From positions 1,612,001 through 1,676,000 of the forward strand of contig NZ_JAFEWF010000001.1 of the NCBI RefSeq assembly GCF_017355835.1: 64,000 nucleotides of DNA, read 5' to 3'. The position numbers and the translations under genes are program-made. A model generated the notes under the pieces. It saw only the letters and a list, made by a program, of their open reading frames with translations, did not search any database and was not told the DNA's origin. This DNA is from Desertivirga brevis. Lineage in GTDB: Bacteria > Bacteroidota > Bacteroidia > Sphingobacteriales > Sphingobacteriaceae. This document shows, one piece after another, positions 34,332 to 43,510 of this stretch. Position 1 is the first letter of the stretch, and each line of letters begins with the position of its first letter.

Positions 34332-36686
34332 ATGAAAACTGAAAAAATCTTACTTTCTCCTGTAAGTGGTCGCCATGATGAAAATGATTCGTGGAGTTTA
34401 AAAGATGCAGTTGCCAAATACGTGTACCATTGGCCGTTATTCCTATTATGTCTTGTGCTGTCTATAACAGCGGCATATTTATACTTGCAATACAACCAGC
34501 CAAAGTACACTGTAAAAGCTAAACTGCTTATTAAAGACGAAAAAGAGAACGGCAATTCTCAAACGGCATTGAAAGATATGTTGATGCCTTATCAGAGCGG
34601 AAAAAACGTCGAAGATGAAATAGAGATCATAGAGTCGCGTGAGCTGATGAGTCAGGTGGTTGACAAATTGCAGCTGTGGGCTAATTATCAGGTACCTGGC
34701 AAACTGTTCGACGATGAGATCTATTCTACTACGCCAGTTAAGTTTAACATCGTGAAACCAACAGGTTTGCTTACAAAATCAACTTTCGAGATTTTGATTA
34801 AGGATCAGAACCAGTTTGAACTTGTAGGCGATGACGGTAACTCCAAAACCTTCTCCTTCAACAACACATTGAGGAACAACTTTGGATCATGGAGACTACA
34901 AAAAACACCAGATTTTGATGATTACATAGGTAAAACGATCAGAATCACTGTTGAAGATCCTGAAATTGTAACCAGCAGATACCTGGCGGCTGTATCTACA
35001 TTCCAAATGAATAAAAAAGCTTCCGTGGTGGAGCTAAGCATGAAAGATAAGGATGTGAAGAGAGGAAAAGATATTCTTAATAACTTAATAACAGCATATA
35101 ACAACTCTGCTCAGGATGAGAAGAAACAGATGTCTGCTGATGAACTTAAGTTTATTGACGATCGTCTTGCATCCTTAAAGAAGGAACTCTACTCTGTTGA
35201 GAAAGATGTAGAAGGCTTTAGAAGCAGTAAAGGATTAACGGATATTTCTTCTGAATCAAAATTATATCTGGAAAGCGTTAAAGATAACGACGCCAATTTA
35301 AGTGAGGTAAACGTTCAGTTGAATATCATCAGCGGTATAGAGCGTTATTTGGCTACGAATAATCCTAATGGAGCTCCTTCTACTATAGGTGTTTCTGATC
35401 CTAATCTAACTTCATTGATAAATAGTCTCGCAGAGCTTCAATTAAAGCGCCAGCAATTACTTGCTACCACGCCTGAAGGAAACCCTGTATTCGCTACTAT
35501 TGATAACCAAATCTCTAGCACTAAGGCTGCAATCAGAGAAAATGTTAGAACAATGAAAAACTCATTAGCTTCTACACGTAATCAATTGCAGGCAAACAAT
35601 AGTAGATTTATGTCGAGCATAAAAGAGTTACCTAGTGATGAGCGCCAGTTAGTTAGCATAAAGCGTCAGCAGAGTATCAAAGAAAATCTATATGTTTACC
35701 TTTTACAAAAAAGAGAAGAAGCTGCGCTTGGTTCAAGTTCAAAACTAGCATTCAGCAAAACAGTTGACGAAGCGTATGTAGATGGAACTGAGAGACCATT
35801 AGCTTATACCTTCGCTCTTCTTGCAGGTCTTCTTGTACCTACAGGATTACTATTTGGCCGCAGATTGCTGAACAACCGTGTTACCTCAGTAAAAGATATC
35901 GAGATGCTTACAAATGTACCGGTATCAACAGAACTCTTCTACGAAGAATCCGATTCTCCGATCGTTATCCAACCTAAGAGCGGATATATTGTAGGAGAAC
36001 AATTCAGATCACTGCGAACTGATCTCCAGTACCTGCATAATAAGAAAGACCGCGGTCGTGTTACCTTGATCACTTCAAGTATCGCAAGCGAAGGAAAAAG
36101 CTTTGTAACCAGTAACCTGGGTGTAACACTTGCTGCTTCAGGTAGAAAAACAATAATTCTTGAGCTTGATATGCGTAAGCCTAAGATCTCTCAAAACTTT
36201 AGCATGGATCAGCAAAAAGGATTGAGCGACTTCCTACAAGGTCGTGCGAGCAAGCAAGAGATTATTAAGCCCTCTGAGTTCCATGCAGGTCTTTCAATTA
36301 TCCCTACAGGTAGCATCCCTGATAATCCATCAGAATTATTAGAACAAGTAGAACTGGATGAACTGATTAGCTGGTTAAGGACGGAATATGATGACATCCT
36401 TATAGATACTCCTCCAATTTACTTGGTAACAGATGCTTTAGTACTTTCAAGATTGACCGATGCAGCCCTTTACCTGGTTAGACAGAATTATACTTACAAG
36501 GTGCATTTGGAATTCATTGAGCAATTGCATAAAGATAACAAAATGCCTAAGATGAAAATCGTATTCAACGGTGTTCAGATGAAAGGCGAGCACAGATATG
36601 GTTATGGCTACTACGTAGATGGACAGAAAAACTCATTGAAATCTGTAATGAAAGACATGTCCCGTCGCTTAGCTATAAGTAACTAA
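34332..36686 (+). CDS. Wzc-like chain-length determinant / tyrosine autokinase
   Basis: 784-residue inner-membrane protein. It has an N-terminal helix (about residues 33-55), a long periplasmic Wzz/GNVR domain with coiled coils, a second helix near residue 495 (YTFALLAGLLVPTGLLFG), and a cytoplasmic BY-kinase domain. The kinase shows Walker A 'SSIASEGKSFVTSN', Walker A' 'IILELDMRKPK' and Walker B 'DDILIDTPP'. Near the C-terminus is a short tyrosine cluster (HRYGYGYYVDG), the likely autophosphorylation site. It controls polymer length and export with the Wza-like protein. No partner phosphatase gene lies in the window. Confidence 0.93.
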   Translation: MKTEKILLSPVSGRHDENDSWSLKDAVAKYVYHWPLFLLCLVLSITAAYLYLQYNQPKYTVKAKLLIKDEKENGNSQTALKDMLMPYQSGKNVEDEIEIIESRELMSQVVDKLQLWANYQVPGKLFDDEIYSTTPVKFNIVKPTGLLTKSTFEILIKDQNQFELVGDDGNSKTFSFNNTLRNNFGSWRLQKTPDFDDYIGKTIRITVEDPEIVTSRYLAAVSTFQMNKKASVVELSMKDKDVKRGKDILNNLITAYNNSAQDEKKQMSADELKFIDDRLASLKKELYSVEKDVEGFRSSKGLTDISSESKLYLESVKDNDANLSEVNVQLNIISGIERYLATNNPNGAPSTIGVSDPNLTSLINSLAELQLKRQQLLATTPEGNPVFATIDNQISSTKAAIRENVRTMKNSLASTRNQLQANNSRFMSSIKELPSDERQLVSIKRQQSIKENLYVYLLQKREEAALGSSSKLAFSKTVDEAYVDGTERPLAYTFALLAGLLVPTGLLFGRRLLNNRVTSVKDIEMLTNVPVSTELFYEESDSPIVIQPKSGYIVGEQFRSLRTDLQYLHNKKDRGRVTLITSSIASEGKSFVTSNLGVTLAASGRKTIILELDMRKPKISQNFSMDQQKGLSDFLQGRASKQEIIKPSEFHAGLSIIPTGSIPDNPSELLEQVELDELISWLRTEYDDILIDTPPIYLVTDALVLSRLTDAALYLVRQNYTYKVHLEFIEQLHKDNKMPKMKIVFNGVQMKGEHRYGYGYYVDGQKNSLKSVMKDMSRRLAISN

Positions 36687-36728
36687 TTAGTTGAAGTTTT
36701 AAGATCAGCCTTACAATTGTAAGAGACC

Positions 36729-36756
36729 GGCAGGCAGATACTCAAAGATCTGCCTG
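36729..36756 (+). promoter_or_regulatory. Intercistronic hairpin between the Wzc and Wzx genes
   Basis: Perfect 10-bp stem gcaggcagat/atctgcctgc with an 8-base loop and no T tract. It is more likely an attenuating or mRNA-stabilising element than a full terminator. Confidence 0.5.
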
Positions 36757-36794
36757 CTTAAGCTGGTCACTTGCTTTACTAAAAACATCTTCCA

Positions 36795-38147
36795 ATGTCC
36801 TCAACGAATACAAAGCCTGTAACGAGCTTGATGAAGAATTTTTTCTCATTAAGTCTGGTACAATTTGCTAACAACTTCCTTCCGCTACTAACAATGCCTG
36901 TTATTGCCCGGATTATCGGCCCAGATAAGTTTGGGGTGATAAATTTTTCGGCAGCAATAGTAACATACTTCAGCTTGTTAATCAACTACGGCTTCGACCT
37001 TACCGCAACCCGCGCTATCGCTCAAAGCCGTGATAATGCAGAAGAAAGAAGCCGAATTTTCAGCAACATCCTCTTTGCAAAGATGTTCCTGCTGGGACTT
37101 TCTCTGATTATATTTATTGTAACACTATATACGGTGCCTCAGATGGCAGCAGATAAAAAGCTGTTCATCTTTACTTACATCGCTTGTTTCTCTCTGGTTA
37201 TCACGCCTAACTGGCTCTACCAGGGGATGCAGGAATTGCATCAAATGGCCATATTCAACTTTATTTCAAAGTTAATATTCACCATTTCCCTGCTTGTTTT
37301 TATCAAGCAGCGCGAAGATTACATTCTTCAGCCACTGCTTACCAGCTTGTCGCAAATAGTGGTTGGAGTTGGATCATTCATTTGGGCTGTAAGAAAATAC
37401 CAGATTAAGATACATCCGGTTAGTCTAGGCAAAGTTTTCGATCTGCTTTGGAAAGAGAAGATGATCTTCTTTTCGATGATCGTTGTAACACTGTATACAA
37501 CTACAAATACCATCATCCTGGGTTTCGTTCAAACTAATAAAGACGTAGCCTTTTATACCGCGGGCTGGAAGTTGATTATGATCATTCAAACCTTTGTATC
37601 TCTTCCCTTGCGCCTGTCGCTATTTCCCTTTATAGGGGAAAGTTTTGGTCGCAGCCAAACAGAAGGAGTCGCCAAGGTAAAGCAAATAACACCTTTCATA
37701 ACGATTTTCACTACCGTTGCAGGAATCGGGATCTGGGTACTGGCACCATGGTTAATTGAATTACTTTATGGCTCAGAATTCAGGCAGGCTACAATTGTAC
37801 TACGTATCCTTTGCTTTGTTCCAATGATCCTGGCTTTGGGTGATCTGTTTGGTATCCAAACGATGATCAATTTGAAGATGGATAAGGCATTCTTTAGGAT
37901 AACCCTTTTTGGTTCTGTGATCGGTTTGATCCTGAATTACTCCCTATCAAAACAGATGGGAGCTGAAGGTACCTCCTATGCATGGCTGCTCACAGAGATT
38001 TTTATCACCACAACCATGGGGGTGTACCTGTACTTTAAAGAAATTTACCTGATTGATATCAACTACTTCAAATACAAGTATCTGATGGAAGTAGTAAGGC
38101 CGTTTTATTACGTACTGAAACAAAAAGTATATAAAGGCACAACATAA
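36795..38147 (+). CDS. Wzx-type flippase / oligosaccharide translocase
   Basis: 450-residue inner-membrane protein with about 12-14 helices, of the MATE-like polysaccharide flippase family. The N-terminal 'LVQFANNFLPLLTMPVIARIIGPDKFGVINF' and 'WLYQGMQELHQMAIFNFISKL' are typical of RfbX-type flippases. It would move lipid-linked repeat units across the inner membrane. It lies downstream of the kinase gene, separated by 108 bp containing a hairpin, and 30 bp before a glycosyltransferase gene. Confidence 0.93.
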   Translation: MSSTNTKPVTSLMKNFFSLSLVQFANNFLPLLTMPVIARIIGPDKFGVINFSAAIVTYFSLLINYGFDLTATRAIAQSRDNAEERSRIFSNILFAKMFLLGLSLIIFIVTLYTVPQMAADKKLFIFTYIACFSLVITPNWLYQGMQELHQMAIFNFISKLIFTISLLVFIKQREDYILQPLLTSLSQIVVGVGSFIWAVRKYQIKIHPVSLGKVFDLLWKEKMIFFSMIVVTLYTTTNTIILGFVQTNKDVAFYTAGWKLIMIIQTFVSLPLRLSLFPFIGESFGRSQTEGVAKVKQITPFITIFTTVAGIGIWVLAPWLIELLYGSEFRQATIVLRILCFVPMILALGDLFGIQTMINLKMDKAFFRITLFGSVIGLILNYSLSKQMGAEGTSYAWLLTEIFITTTMGVYLYFKEIYLIDINYFKYKYLMEVVRPFYYVLKQKVYKGTT

Positions 38148-38177
38148 GGATACTGTTTAACTTATATCGGACTACCT

Positions 38178-39083
38178 ATGAAAACTATTGCAGCTGTTGT
38201 TGTAACTTATAATCGTTTAGCATTACTTAAAGATTGTATTGAATCATTAAGACGCCAAACAAAAAAATTAGACGCCATTTTTGTAATAAATAATAGCAGT
38301 ACTGACGGTACTAAAGATTGGCTTGACACTCAAACTGATCTTCATGTAGTACATCAGGAAAACGGAGGAGGTGCATTAGGGTTCTATCGCGGCATGAAGG
38401 AAGCCTACAATAAAGGCTTCGATTGGATCTGGATGATGGACGATGACGTTGAGCCATTAACTACTTGTCTTGCAGAAATGCTTGAAGCTAATGCAGAAGC
38501 AGGAAATGTATACGACGTTCTGCAACCCGACAGAAAATTCTTCAATTCTGATTCAGAGTGGAGATATGGTTCTGAATTCAACTTCAGCAATCCTTTCAAG
38601 CCAGAAGCAATTAAGCCGATCAAATCGTCTGACTTTAAAAATGAACGGATTAGAAAAATTGTTTCCTTCCCTTTTGAGGGCCCAATGTTCTCAAGGCAAG
38701 TTATTGAAAAAGTTGGCTTTGCAGACAAGCGCTACTTCATTCTATACGACGATACGGATTATTCGGCAAGGGTTTTTAAAGCTGGATTTAAAGTCGGATT
38801 TGCCCGTAATGCCGTAATGATCAAAAAGATTAATAACCCTGCCATGGGTATTAATGTAGACTGGAAACTATACTACCAGATCCGCAACCAGATCATCCTG
38901 GACAGGAAACACGGTTCACCTTACATCACCGTGTCAAGAGCAATTGTAAGTAATGTAAAAAGAGTTCTGGCCGTAGTTAAGCTATCTGTAAAAAAAAAGA
39001 CGTTTTCCGATTTCCCTAAAAATGTTTCGGCAATCGCCAAAGCGATGTCCGACGGCTTTAAGTTTGAACTGGCAGAGCAATAA
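38178..39083 (+). CDS. Glycosyltransferase family 2 (galactofuranosyltransferase-like)
   Basis: 301-residue GT-A enzyme. The nucleotide-sugar binding part starts with 'AAVVVTYNRLALLKDCIESL'; the metal-binding motif is 'WIWMMDDDVEP' (DDD) near residue 82; 'VHQENGGGALGFYRGMKEAY' is a pattern seen in the GlfT-like branch of GT2. The likely acceptor-binding part includes 'YFILYDDTDYSARVFKAG', where DDTD is the usual second acidic site. Cytoplasmic. Part of the exopolysaccharide cluster, 19 bp before the next gene. Confidence 0.92.
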   Translation: MKTIAAVVVTYNRLALLKDCIESLRRQTKKLDAIFVINNSSTDGTKDWLDTQTDLHVVHQENGGGALGFYRGMKEAYNKGFDWIWMMDDDVEPLTTCLAEMLEANAEAGNVYDVLQPDRKFFNSDSEWRYGSEFNFSNPFKPEAIKPIKSSDFKNERIRKIVSFPFEGPMFSRQVIEKVGFADKRYFILYDDTDYSARVFKAGFKVGFARNAVMIKKINNPAMGINVDWKLYYQIRNQIILDRKHGSPYITVSRAIVSNVKRVLAVVKLSVKKKTFSDFPKNVSAIAKAMSDGFKFELAEQ

Positions 39084-39102
39084 CGTTGAAAGAAGGATTA
39101 AC

Positions 39103-40074
39103 ATGAGCTCATTAAATGTACCAGCAATATATGCTTTAAAAATAGCCAGAAAGGCTTATGGCAAGCTTTTCGATGGCGCAAAATTTACTAACGTAAAAAG
39201 TTTTTCACCTGATCAGTACGCTAGTACTCTTATAGAAGAAGGCTTACGGGGCGATAAGCCGTTTATGGTAGGCCGCCTCGGAGCGGTAGAACTTTCAAGC
39301 ATAGCTAATTACTACAGCGTAAAGAACCACAGGAATAACTTCCTGGGCTATATAAAAGGCGATTCAGAGGCTTTCTGGTGGGATAATAACACCTTGCAGA
39401 ACATGAGCAATAATGCAGGTTTCTTCCCCTCTACTCCTCAGAACCTGGAAAAATTTGCGAAACTGATGCTTGATGATATGTCCCAGCTGGATATCCTGGG
39501 ATCCTGGTTATGGCAGGAAAAGCTTTTCGATAACTATCTGTCGCATGCTAAAAAAATAAGTCTGTTCGATCTTGAACCATATAATCATACCAATCCTTGG
39601 AGCTATGCTCTTGAAGGACGTACAGTTTTAGTGGTTCATCCCTTTGTAGACAGTATCAGACAACAATATACCAGGCGTGAGCTGCTTTTCCCCAATCCTA
39701 AAGTATTACCTCACTTTGAGCTGAAAACGATAAGAGCTATCCAATCTATTGCCAATAACTACACTGGCTTTAAAGATTGGTTCGAAGCGCTGAATTACAT
39801 GAAAGATCAGATCTCTAATACAGAGTTCGATGTTGCTATAATTGGATGTGGAGCCTATGGTTTCCCACTCGCTGCACATGTAAAGAGAATGGGAAAAAAG
39901 GCAGTGCATTTAGGCGGAGCCACCCAGACATTATTCGGCGTTAAAGGCAAACGTTGGGAAGAGCAAAAAGAGCATCAAATAGTTGCCCAGATGATGAACG
40001 AACACTGGATCCGTCCACTCAGTTCAGAAACCCCGGAAGGGATTCAAAAAGTTGAAGGCGGGTGTTACTGGTAA
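39103..40074 (+). CDS. GT-D-like glycosyltransferase candidate
   Basis: 323-residue soluble protein from the ATG at 39103; an upstream in-frame start (39022) lies inside the preceding gene and is rejected. The segment 'FMVGRLGAVELSSIANY' resembles the N-terminal nucleotide-binding motif of GT-D fold enzymes (once DUF1792), and 'DVAIIGCGAYGFPLAAHVKRMGKKAVHLGG' resembles their C-terminal Rossmann strand. These similarities are suggestive only. Its place among glycosyltransferase genes supports a role in sugar transfer; a role as a modifying enzyme is also possible. Confidence 0.6.
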   Translation: MSSLNVPAIYALKIARKAYGKLFDGAKFTNVKSFSPDQYASTLIEEGLRGDKPFMVGRLGAVELSSIANYYSVKNHRNNFLGYIKGDSEAFWWDNNTLQNMSNNAGFFPSTPQNLEKFAKLMLDDMSQLDILGSWLWQEKLFDNYLSHAKKISLFDLEPYNHTNPWSYALEGRTVLVVHPFVDSIRQQYTRRELLFPNPKVLPHFELKTIRAIQSIANNYTGFKDWFEALNYMKDQISNTEFDVAIIGCGAYGFPLAAHVKRMGKKAVHLGGATQTLFGVKGKRWEEQKEHQIVAQMMNEHWIRPLSSETPEGIQKVEGGCYW

Positions 40075-40127
40075 AAACAAACGATTTAATTAATTGATTA
40101 TAAGATATATCTCTAAACTATTTACCC

Positions 40128-41399
40128 TTGAGAGCGTCAGTAAAACTTTTTAATTATAAAATATATCTCAAAGAATTTTTAACGATATTCTTCTGTTACT
40201 TTTTCTTTGAGCAAAGCCTTTCCTGGATATTTACTCAAAATGCTCAGCTTAATAATGTTACAGTGAAAGGTATCAGCATAGGAATCTTTGCTTATATCTT
40301 AACTCAGATTAAGGAGCTTAAGACAAGTGAGAAACTATTCGTGGGAATATTCACAGTTCTGATCATAAAGCTTATATCAGAGTCGCTTTTACAATACCGG
40401 TCTGTATTTGTACACTTCCAGATCTTTTATGTGATCTTTCCGGTAGTTTATACCATTTTCATCAAACATATTTTAAGGAAATGGCAGGCAAACATCCTTG
40501 AATTTGCAGCAGGATTTTACCTCCTGATATACTTTGTATTCATGGCTCTATTTGGGCATGACTTTTCATTCAGCCTTAATGAAACAGCGAATACCACTGG
40601 TCCTTTTTCAGGCGACACCCGTGTACTTCATGCGCAGTCGGTATATATGATGATCATCCCTTTTCTGTGGTATCTGAATAAGTTTATTACGACCAAAAAA
40701 GGAGGCGACTTCTTTCTGTTCCTACTTTGCTTTGTCATCATTCTAATACACAACCACCGTTCTGTATGGAGCTCAGCAATTTTCGCAGTACTAATTTACT
40801 TTATGGTATTGATCAGGAATAGTAAGAGTTCGATGGGTGGAGTTACTACATTTTTCGCAATCATTATATCTCTGACACTATTTTCTCTAACCATAGTATC
40901 AAGTGTTGCTCCCGAGATCCTTGGAAACTTTGCAGATCGTTTTAGCGAAATATTAAATCCTGGAAAAGAGGGAAGTACAGGTGGATTCCGTCTTGAACAA
41001 GCGGCCATCTATATGGCCTACATACTTGAAAAACCATTTTTCGGATGGGGATTTGAAGGCTTCGAGCTGGATAACCCTTATGTCGACTGGTGGGAAAGCG
41101 GTACTGGTCACCACTTCCACCATGGCTATATCGAGATCTTGTTCTACCACGGAATTGTGGGTCTATTGCTCAAATACTCGTTTTTGGTGTACATTTTGTA
41201 TAAGGCATTTAGCAAGAAATTAAATAAAGAATCAATCATTCTGGTTCCTTTCTGCATCAGCGGTTTTCTTTTCTCCTTCAACTACACATTGCCTCTGGTT
41301 TTTTGGGGCCATGTAGGGATGTGCCTGTATTACCTGGAGAAGTTACCGCTATATTATTATGTGGAAGAGAGCGATGAATTGATTCTGAAAGAAGATTAA
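40128..41399 (+). CDS. O-antigen polymerase/ligase-like membrane protein (Wzy-like)
   Basis: 423-residue membrane protein with about ten to twelve helices and a large periplasmic loop, fitting the Wzy/WaaL family. The loop holds 'GGFRLEQAAIYMAYILEKPFFGWGFEGF' and 'HHFHHGYIEILFYHGIVGLL', where the H(N)xY(L) pattern with Phe/Gly is typical of Wzy_C proteins. It would polymerise repeat units in the periplasm. Starts with TTG (40128); no ATG nearby gives a better N-terminus. It lies after 53 bp of AT-rich spacer and is the only polymerase candidate in the cluster. Confidence 0.85.
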   Translation: MRASVKLFNYKIYLKEFLTIFFCYFFFEQSLSWIFTQNAQLNNVTVKGISIGIFAYILTQIKELKTSEKLFVGIFTVLIIKLISESLLQYRSVFVHFQIFYVIFPVVYTIFIKHILRKWQANILEFAAGFYLLIYFVFMALFGHDFSFSLNETANTTGPFSGDTRVLHAQSVYMMIIPFLWYLNKFITTKKGGDFFLFLLCFVIILIHNHRSVWSSAIFAVLIYFMVLIRNSKSSMGGVTTFFAIIISLTLFSLTIVSSVAPEILGNFADRFSEILNPGKEGSTGGFRLEQAAIYMAYILEKPFFGWGFEGFELDNPYVDWWESGTGHHFHHGYIEILFYHGIVGLLLKYSFLVYILYKAFSKKLNKESIILVPFCISGFLFSFNYTLPLVFWGHVGMCLYYLEKLPLYYYVEESDELILKED

Positions 41400-41451
41400 G
41401 TATTCCTATTGACTGTAATTAAAAAGAATATTAACTGTAAAATTATTAATT

Positions 41452-42528
41452 ATGAACCACATCTGTACCTGGCTATGTGCGGATAAAAAAGGCGAGGAAA
41501 GTGTATTCCCTCAGTCCGGTCAAAAATCATCCAGTCAAGGCCATCAAAACATTTACTGGAGATGCCTGATCGTATTTTTTATCACAAGTAAACGTTTTAA
41601 TAAAAGAGAAAAACATGTTCTCTTTACTAACGTAAGTCATCTCCCTGAAATTGATGGGAAGCAAGTTAGTGATATATTGCGTGACCTGGAGGTCGAAATC
41701 GTATATACGGACTTTAAATATAAAACTCCTAAGGGGTACCACGGGTGTTTCCAGAATCAGTTCTACGAATTTTCTATCTTGGAGCATATTGCTCAAACTA
41801 ATAATAATCCTGAGGACAAATATCTTATACTGGATTCGGATTGCTTATTTATCAAACCTGCTTTTCGTTTGTTCCAGGAAGCAGAAAAAAATGGATTTAT
41901 CTCATTTGAAATAGATAGTCCTGCCGACTACGTTATCAACGGATTAAGCAGAAGGCAAATGCAGAAGGTATTCAGCGAGCTTTTAGAAGAAGAAGTGCCA
42001 GAGGTACCTTCATATCACCTTGGAGAGTTCCTGCTGTGCAGTGTTGGAAATATTAAAAAGATTTATCAGGATTTTCTGGAACTATGGCCAAAACTTTTAC
42101 AAAGACATGCTTTAGGCTTAGATAAGTTGAATGAGGAGGCTCACACCTTAAGCTACCTTTATTACAAAAACAACTTGCATCCAAGCAAAAACAATATTTT
42201 CATTAAACGGATCTGGACGAATCCATTGTTCTACCGAAATGTAAGTACTACAGATGTTAACTTAACGATCTGGCACCTTCCAGCTGAGAAGACCTTTGGT
42301 TTTGCAAAACTATATGAGCTGTTCGTTTTAAGATCAGACAACTACGGCCGCTCCATTTTCAATTACGAGTACCAGGAGATTGTGCAGGAGGCAATGACGG
42401 TTCCATACCTGCCGGTGGTGCGTAAATTCAATTACTACACTATCAGCTGTTATAAAGCATTCATGAAAAAGGTAAGAAATTTTAACCTTAAGAACGTAAG
42501 GCTTCGAACGTTGCCGAATCCGGCATAA
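41452..42528 (+). CDS. Putative glycosyltransferase with GT-A-like DSD motif
   Basis: 358-residue protein not assignable to a named family by eye. A GT-A-like core is indicated by 'HVLFTNVSHLPEIDG' (strand and turn), and 'KYLILDSDCLFIKP' around residue 125, where DSD resembles the metal-binding DxD of sugar transferases. Near the C-terminus 'TIWHLPAEKTFGFAKLYELF' carries a His-containing segment like that of GT8-type enzymes. No signal peptide. The neighbours are all polysaccharide genes. A strong terminator lies 30 bp downstream. Confidence 0.7.
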   Translation: MNHICTWLCADKKGEESVFPQSGQKSSSQGHQNIYWRCLIVFFITSKRFNKREKHVLFTNVSHLPEIDGKQVSDILRDLEVEIVYTDFKYKTPKGYHGCFQNQFYEFSILEHIAQTNNNPEDKYLILDSDCLFIKPAFRLFQEAEKNGFISFEIDSPADYVINGLSRRQMQKVFSELLEEEVPEVPSYHLGEFLLCSVGNIKKIYQDFLELWPKLLQRHALGLDKLNEEAHTLSYLYYKNNLHPSKNNIFIKRIWTNPLFYRNVSTTDVNLTIWHLPAEKTFGFAKLYELFVLRSDNYGRSIFNYEYQEIVQEAMTVPYLPVVRKFNYYTISCYKAFMKKVRNFNLKNVRLRTLPNPA

Positions 42529-42558
42529 TCCATCTACACCCTATATCTGCCTATGAAC

Positions 42559-42592
42559 AACATGTGCGGCAGAAATTCCGCACATGTTTGTT
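42559..42592 (+). terminator. Internal terminator of the polysaccharide cluster
   Basis: Perfect 11-bp stem (42559-42569 with 42578-42588) with an 8-base loop, followed by tgtttc. It ends the first segment of the cluster; the next glycosyltransferase gene starts 58 bp later. Confidence 0.7.
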
Positions 42593-42649
42593 TCGTCGCT
42601 ATTAGTTAACCGGATCTGCCTGAGTTGATCCACCAAATGAAACAATACG

Positions 42650-43504
42650 ATGAAAAAACGAATTGCTGTTCTATTAACAACTTTCAACAGAAAGCAAAAA
42701 ACACTCAACTGCTTAAAAAGCCTGTATAGTCAAAAGCTTCCTGAAAATACTTCTATAGAAGTTCATCTTACTGATGATGGCTCATCAGATCGTACAGGCG
42801 CTGCCGTTGAGTTCTACTATCCGGAAGTAAACGTGTACTATGGCTCGGGAAATCTTTTCTGGGCTGGCGGGATGCGTAACTCCTGGAGAAAGGCGCTGGC
42901 AGGAGATTACGACTACTATCTCTTATTAAATGATGATACTGCACTTAAAGACAATGCCTTGGAGCAATTGTTAAAATACAACTTAAGTGCAGAAGCAAAA
43001 AGCGAAGCGAAAGCAATTTGCGTAGGAGCTACCTGCAATGAGGAAGGTAAACTTACCTATGGAGGAAAAAAGCTCAAGTCTAAGTTTTTTCTGAAAAGCC
43101 AGCCAGTGCACAGTCAGAATGAATTTGTTGAATGTGATCTTGGTAATGCCAATATCATGCTTGTTCCGAAAGAAGTGGTAAATGCTATTGGCATTCTATC
43201 AGACACCTTTACCCACGGCATAGCCGATTATGACTATACGTTAAAAGCTAAAAGGGCTGGATTCAAGGTCCTTACTGCTCCCGGATTCCTTGGCGTATGC
43301 ATTCATGACCATGGAAATAATTGGAAATCTGCGAATGTGCCTCTCAAGGAAAGAATACAGTACCTTATGAGTCCTAAAGGATTGGCTTACCATGAGTATT
43401 TAGCCTTTATAAAGGATCATTTCCCTTTATCCTACCCGGGAACATTCTGCAAGCTTTGGTTAAAAACATTCTTCCCTTTAATATGGAGCACTTTTAAAAA
43501 ATAA
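42650..43504 (+). CDS. Glycosyltransferase family 2
   Basis: 284-residue GT-A enzyme. It opens with 'IAVLLTTFNRKQKTLNCLKSL', carries 'VHLTDDGSSDRTG', 'YYGSGNLFWAGGMRNSW' and the metal-binding 'YYLLLNDDTAL' (NDD) near residue 95. This is the rhamnosyltransferase-like branch of GT2 (the 'GNLFWAGGM' pattern), though the sugar is uncertain. The second acidic site is in 'HGIADYDYTLKAKRAGF'. It begins a new segment after the internal terminator and ends 6 bp before the next transferase gene. Confidence 0.93.
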   Translation: MKKRIAVLLTTFNRKQKTLNCLKSLYSQKLPENTSIEVHLTDDGSSDRTGAAVEFYYPEVNVYYGSGNLFWAGGMRNSWRKALAGDYDYYLLLNDDTALKDNALEQLLKYNLSAEAKSEAKAICVGATCNEEGKLTYGGKKLKSKFFLKSQPVHSQNEFVECDLGNANIMLVPKEVVNAIGILSDTFTHGIADYDYTLKAKRAGFKVLTAPGFLGVCIHDHGNNWKSANVPLKERIQYLMSPKGLAYHEYLAFIKDHFPLSYPGTFCKLWLKTFFPLIWSTFKK

Positions 43505-43510
43505 AGCAAT

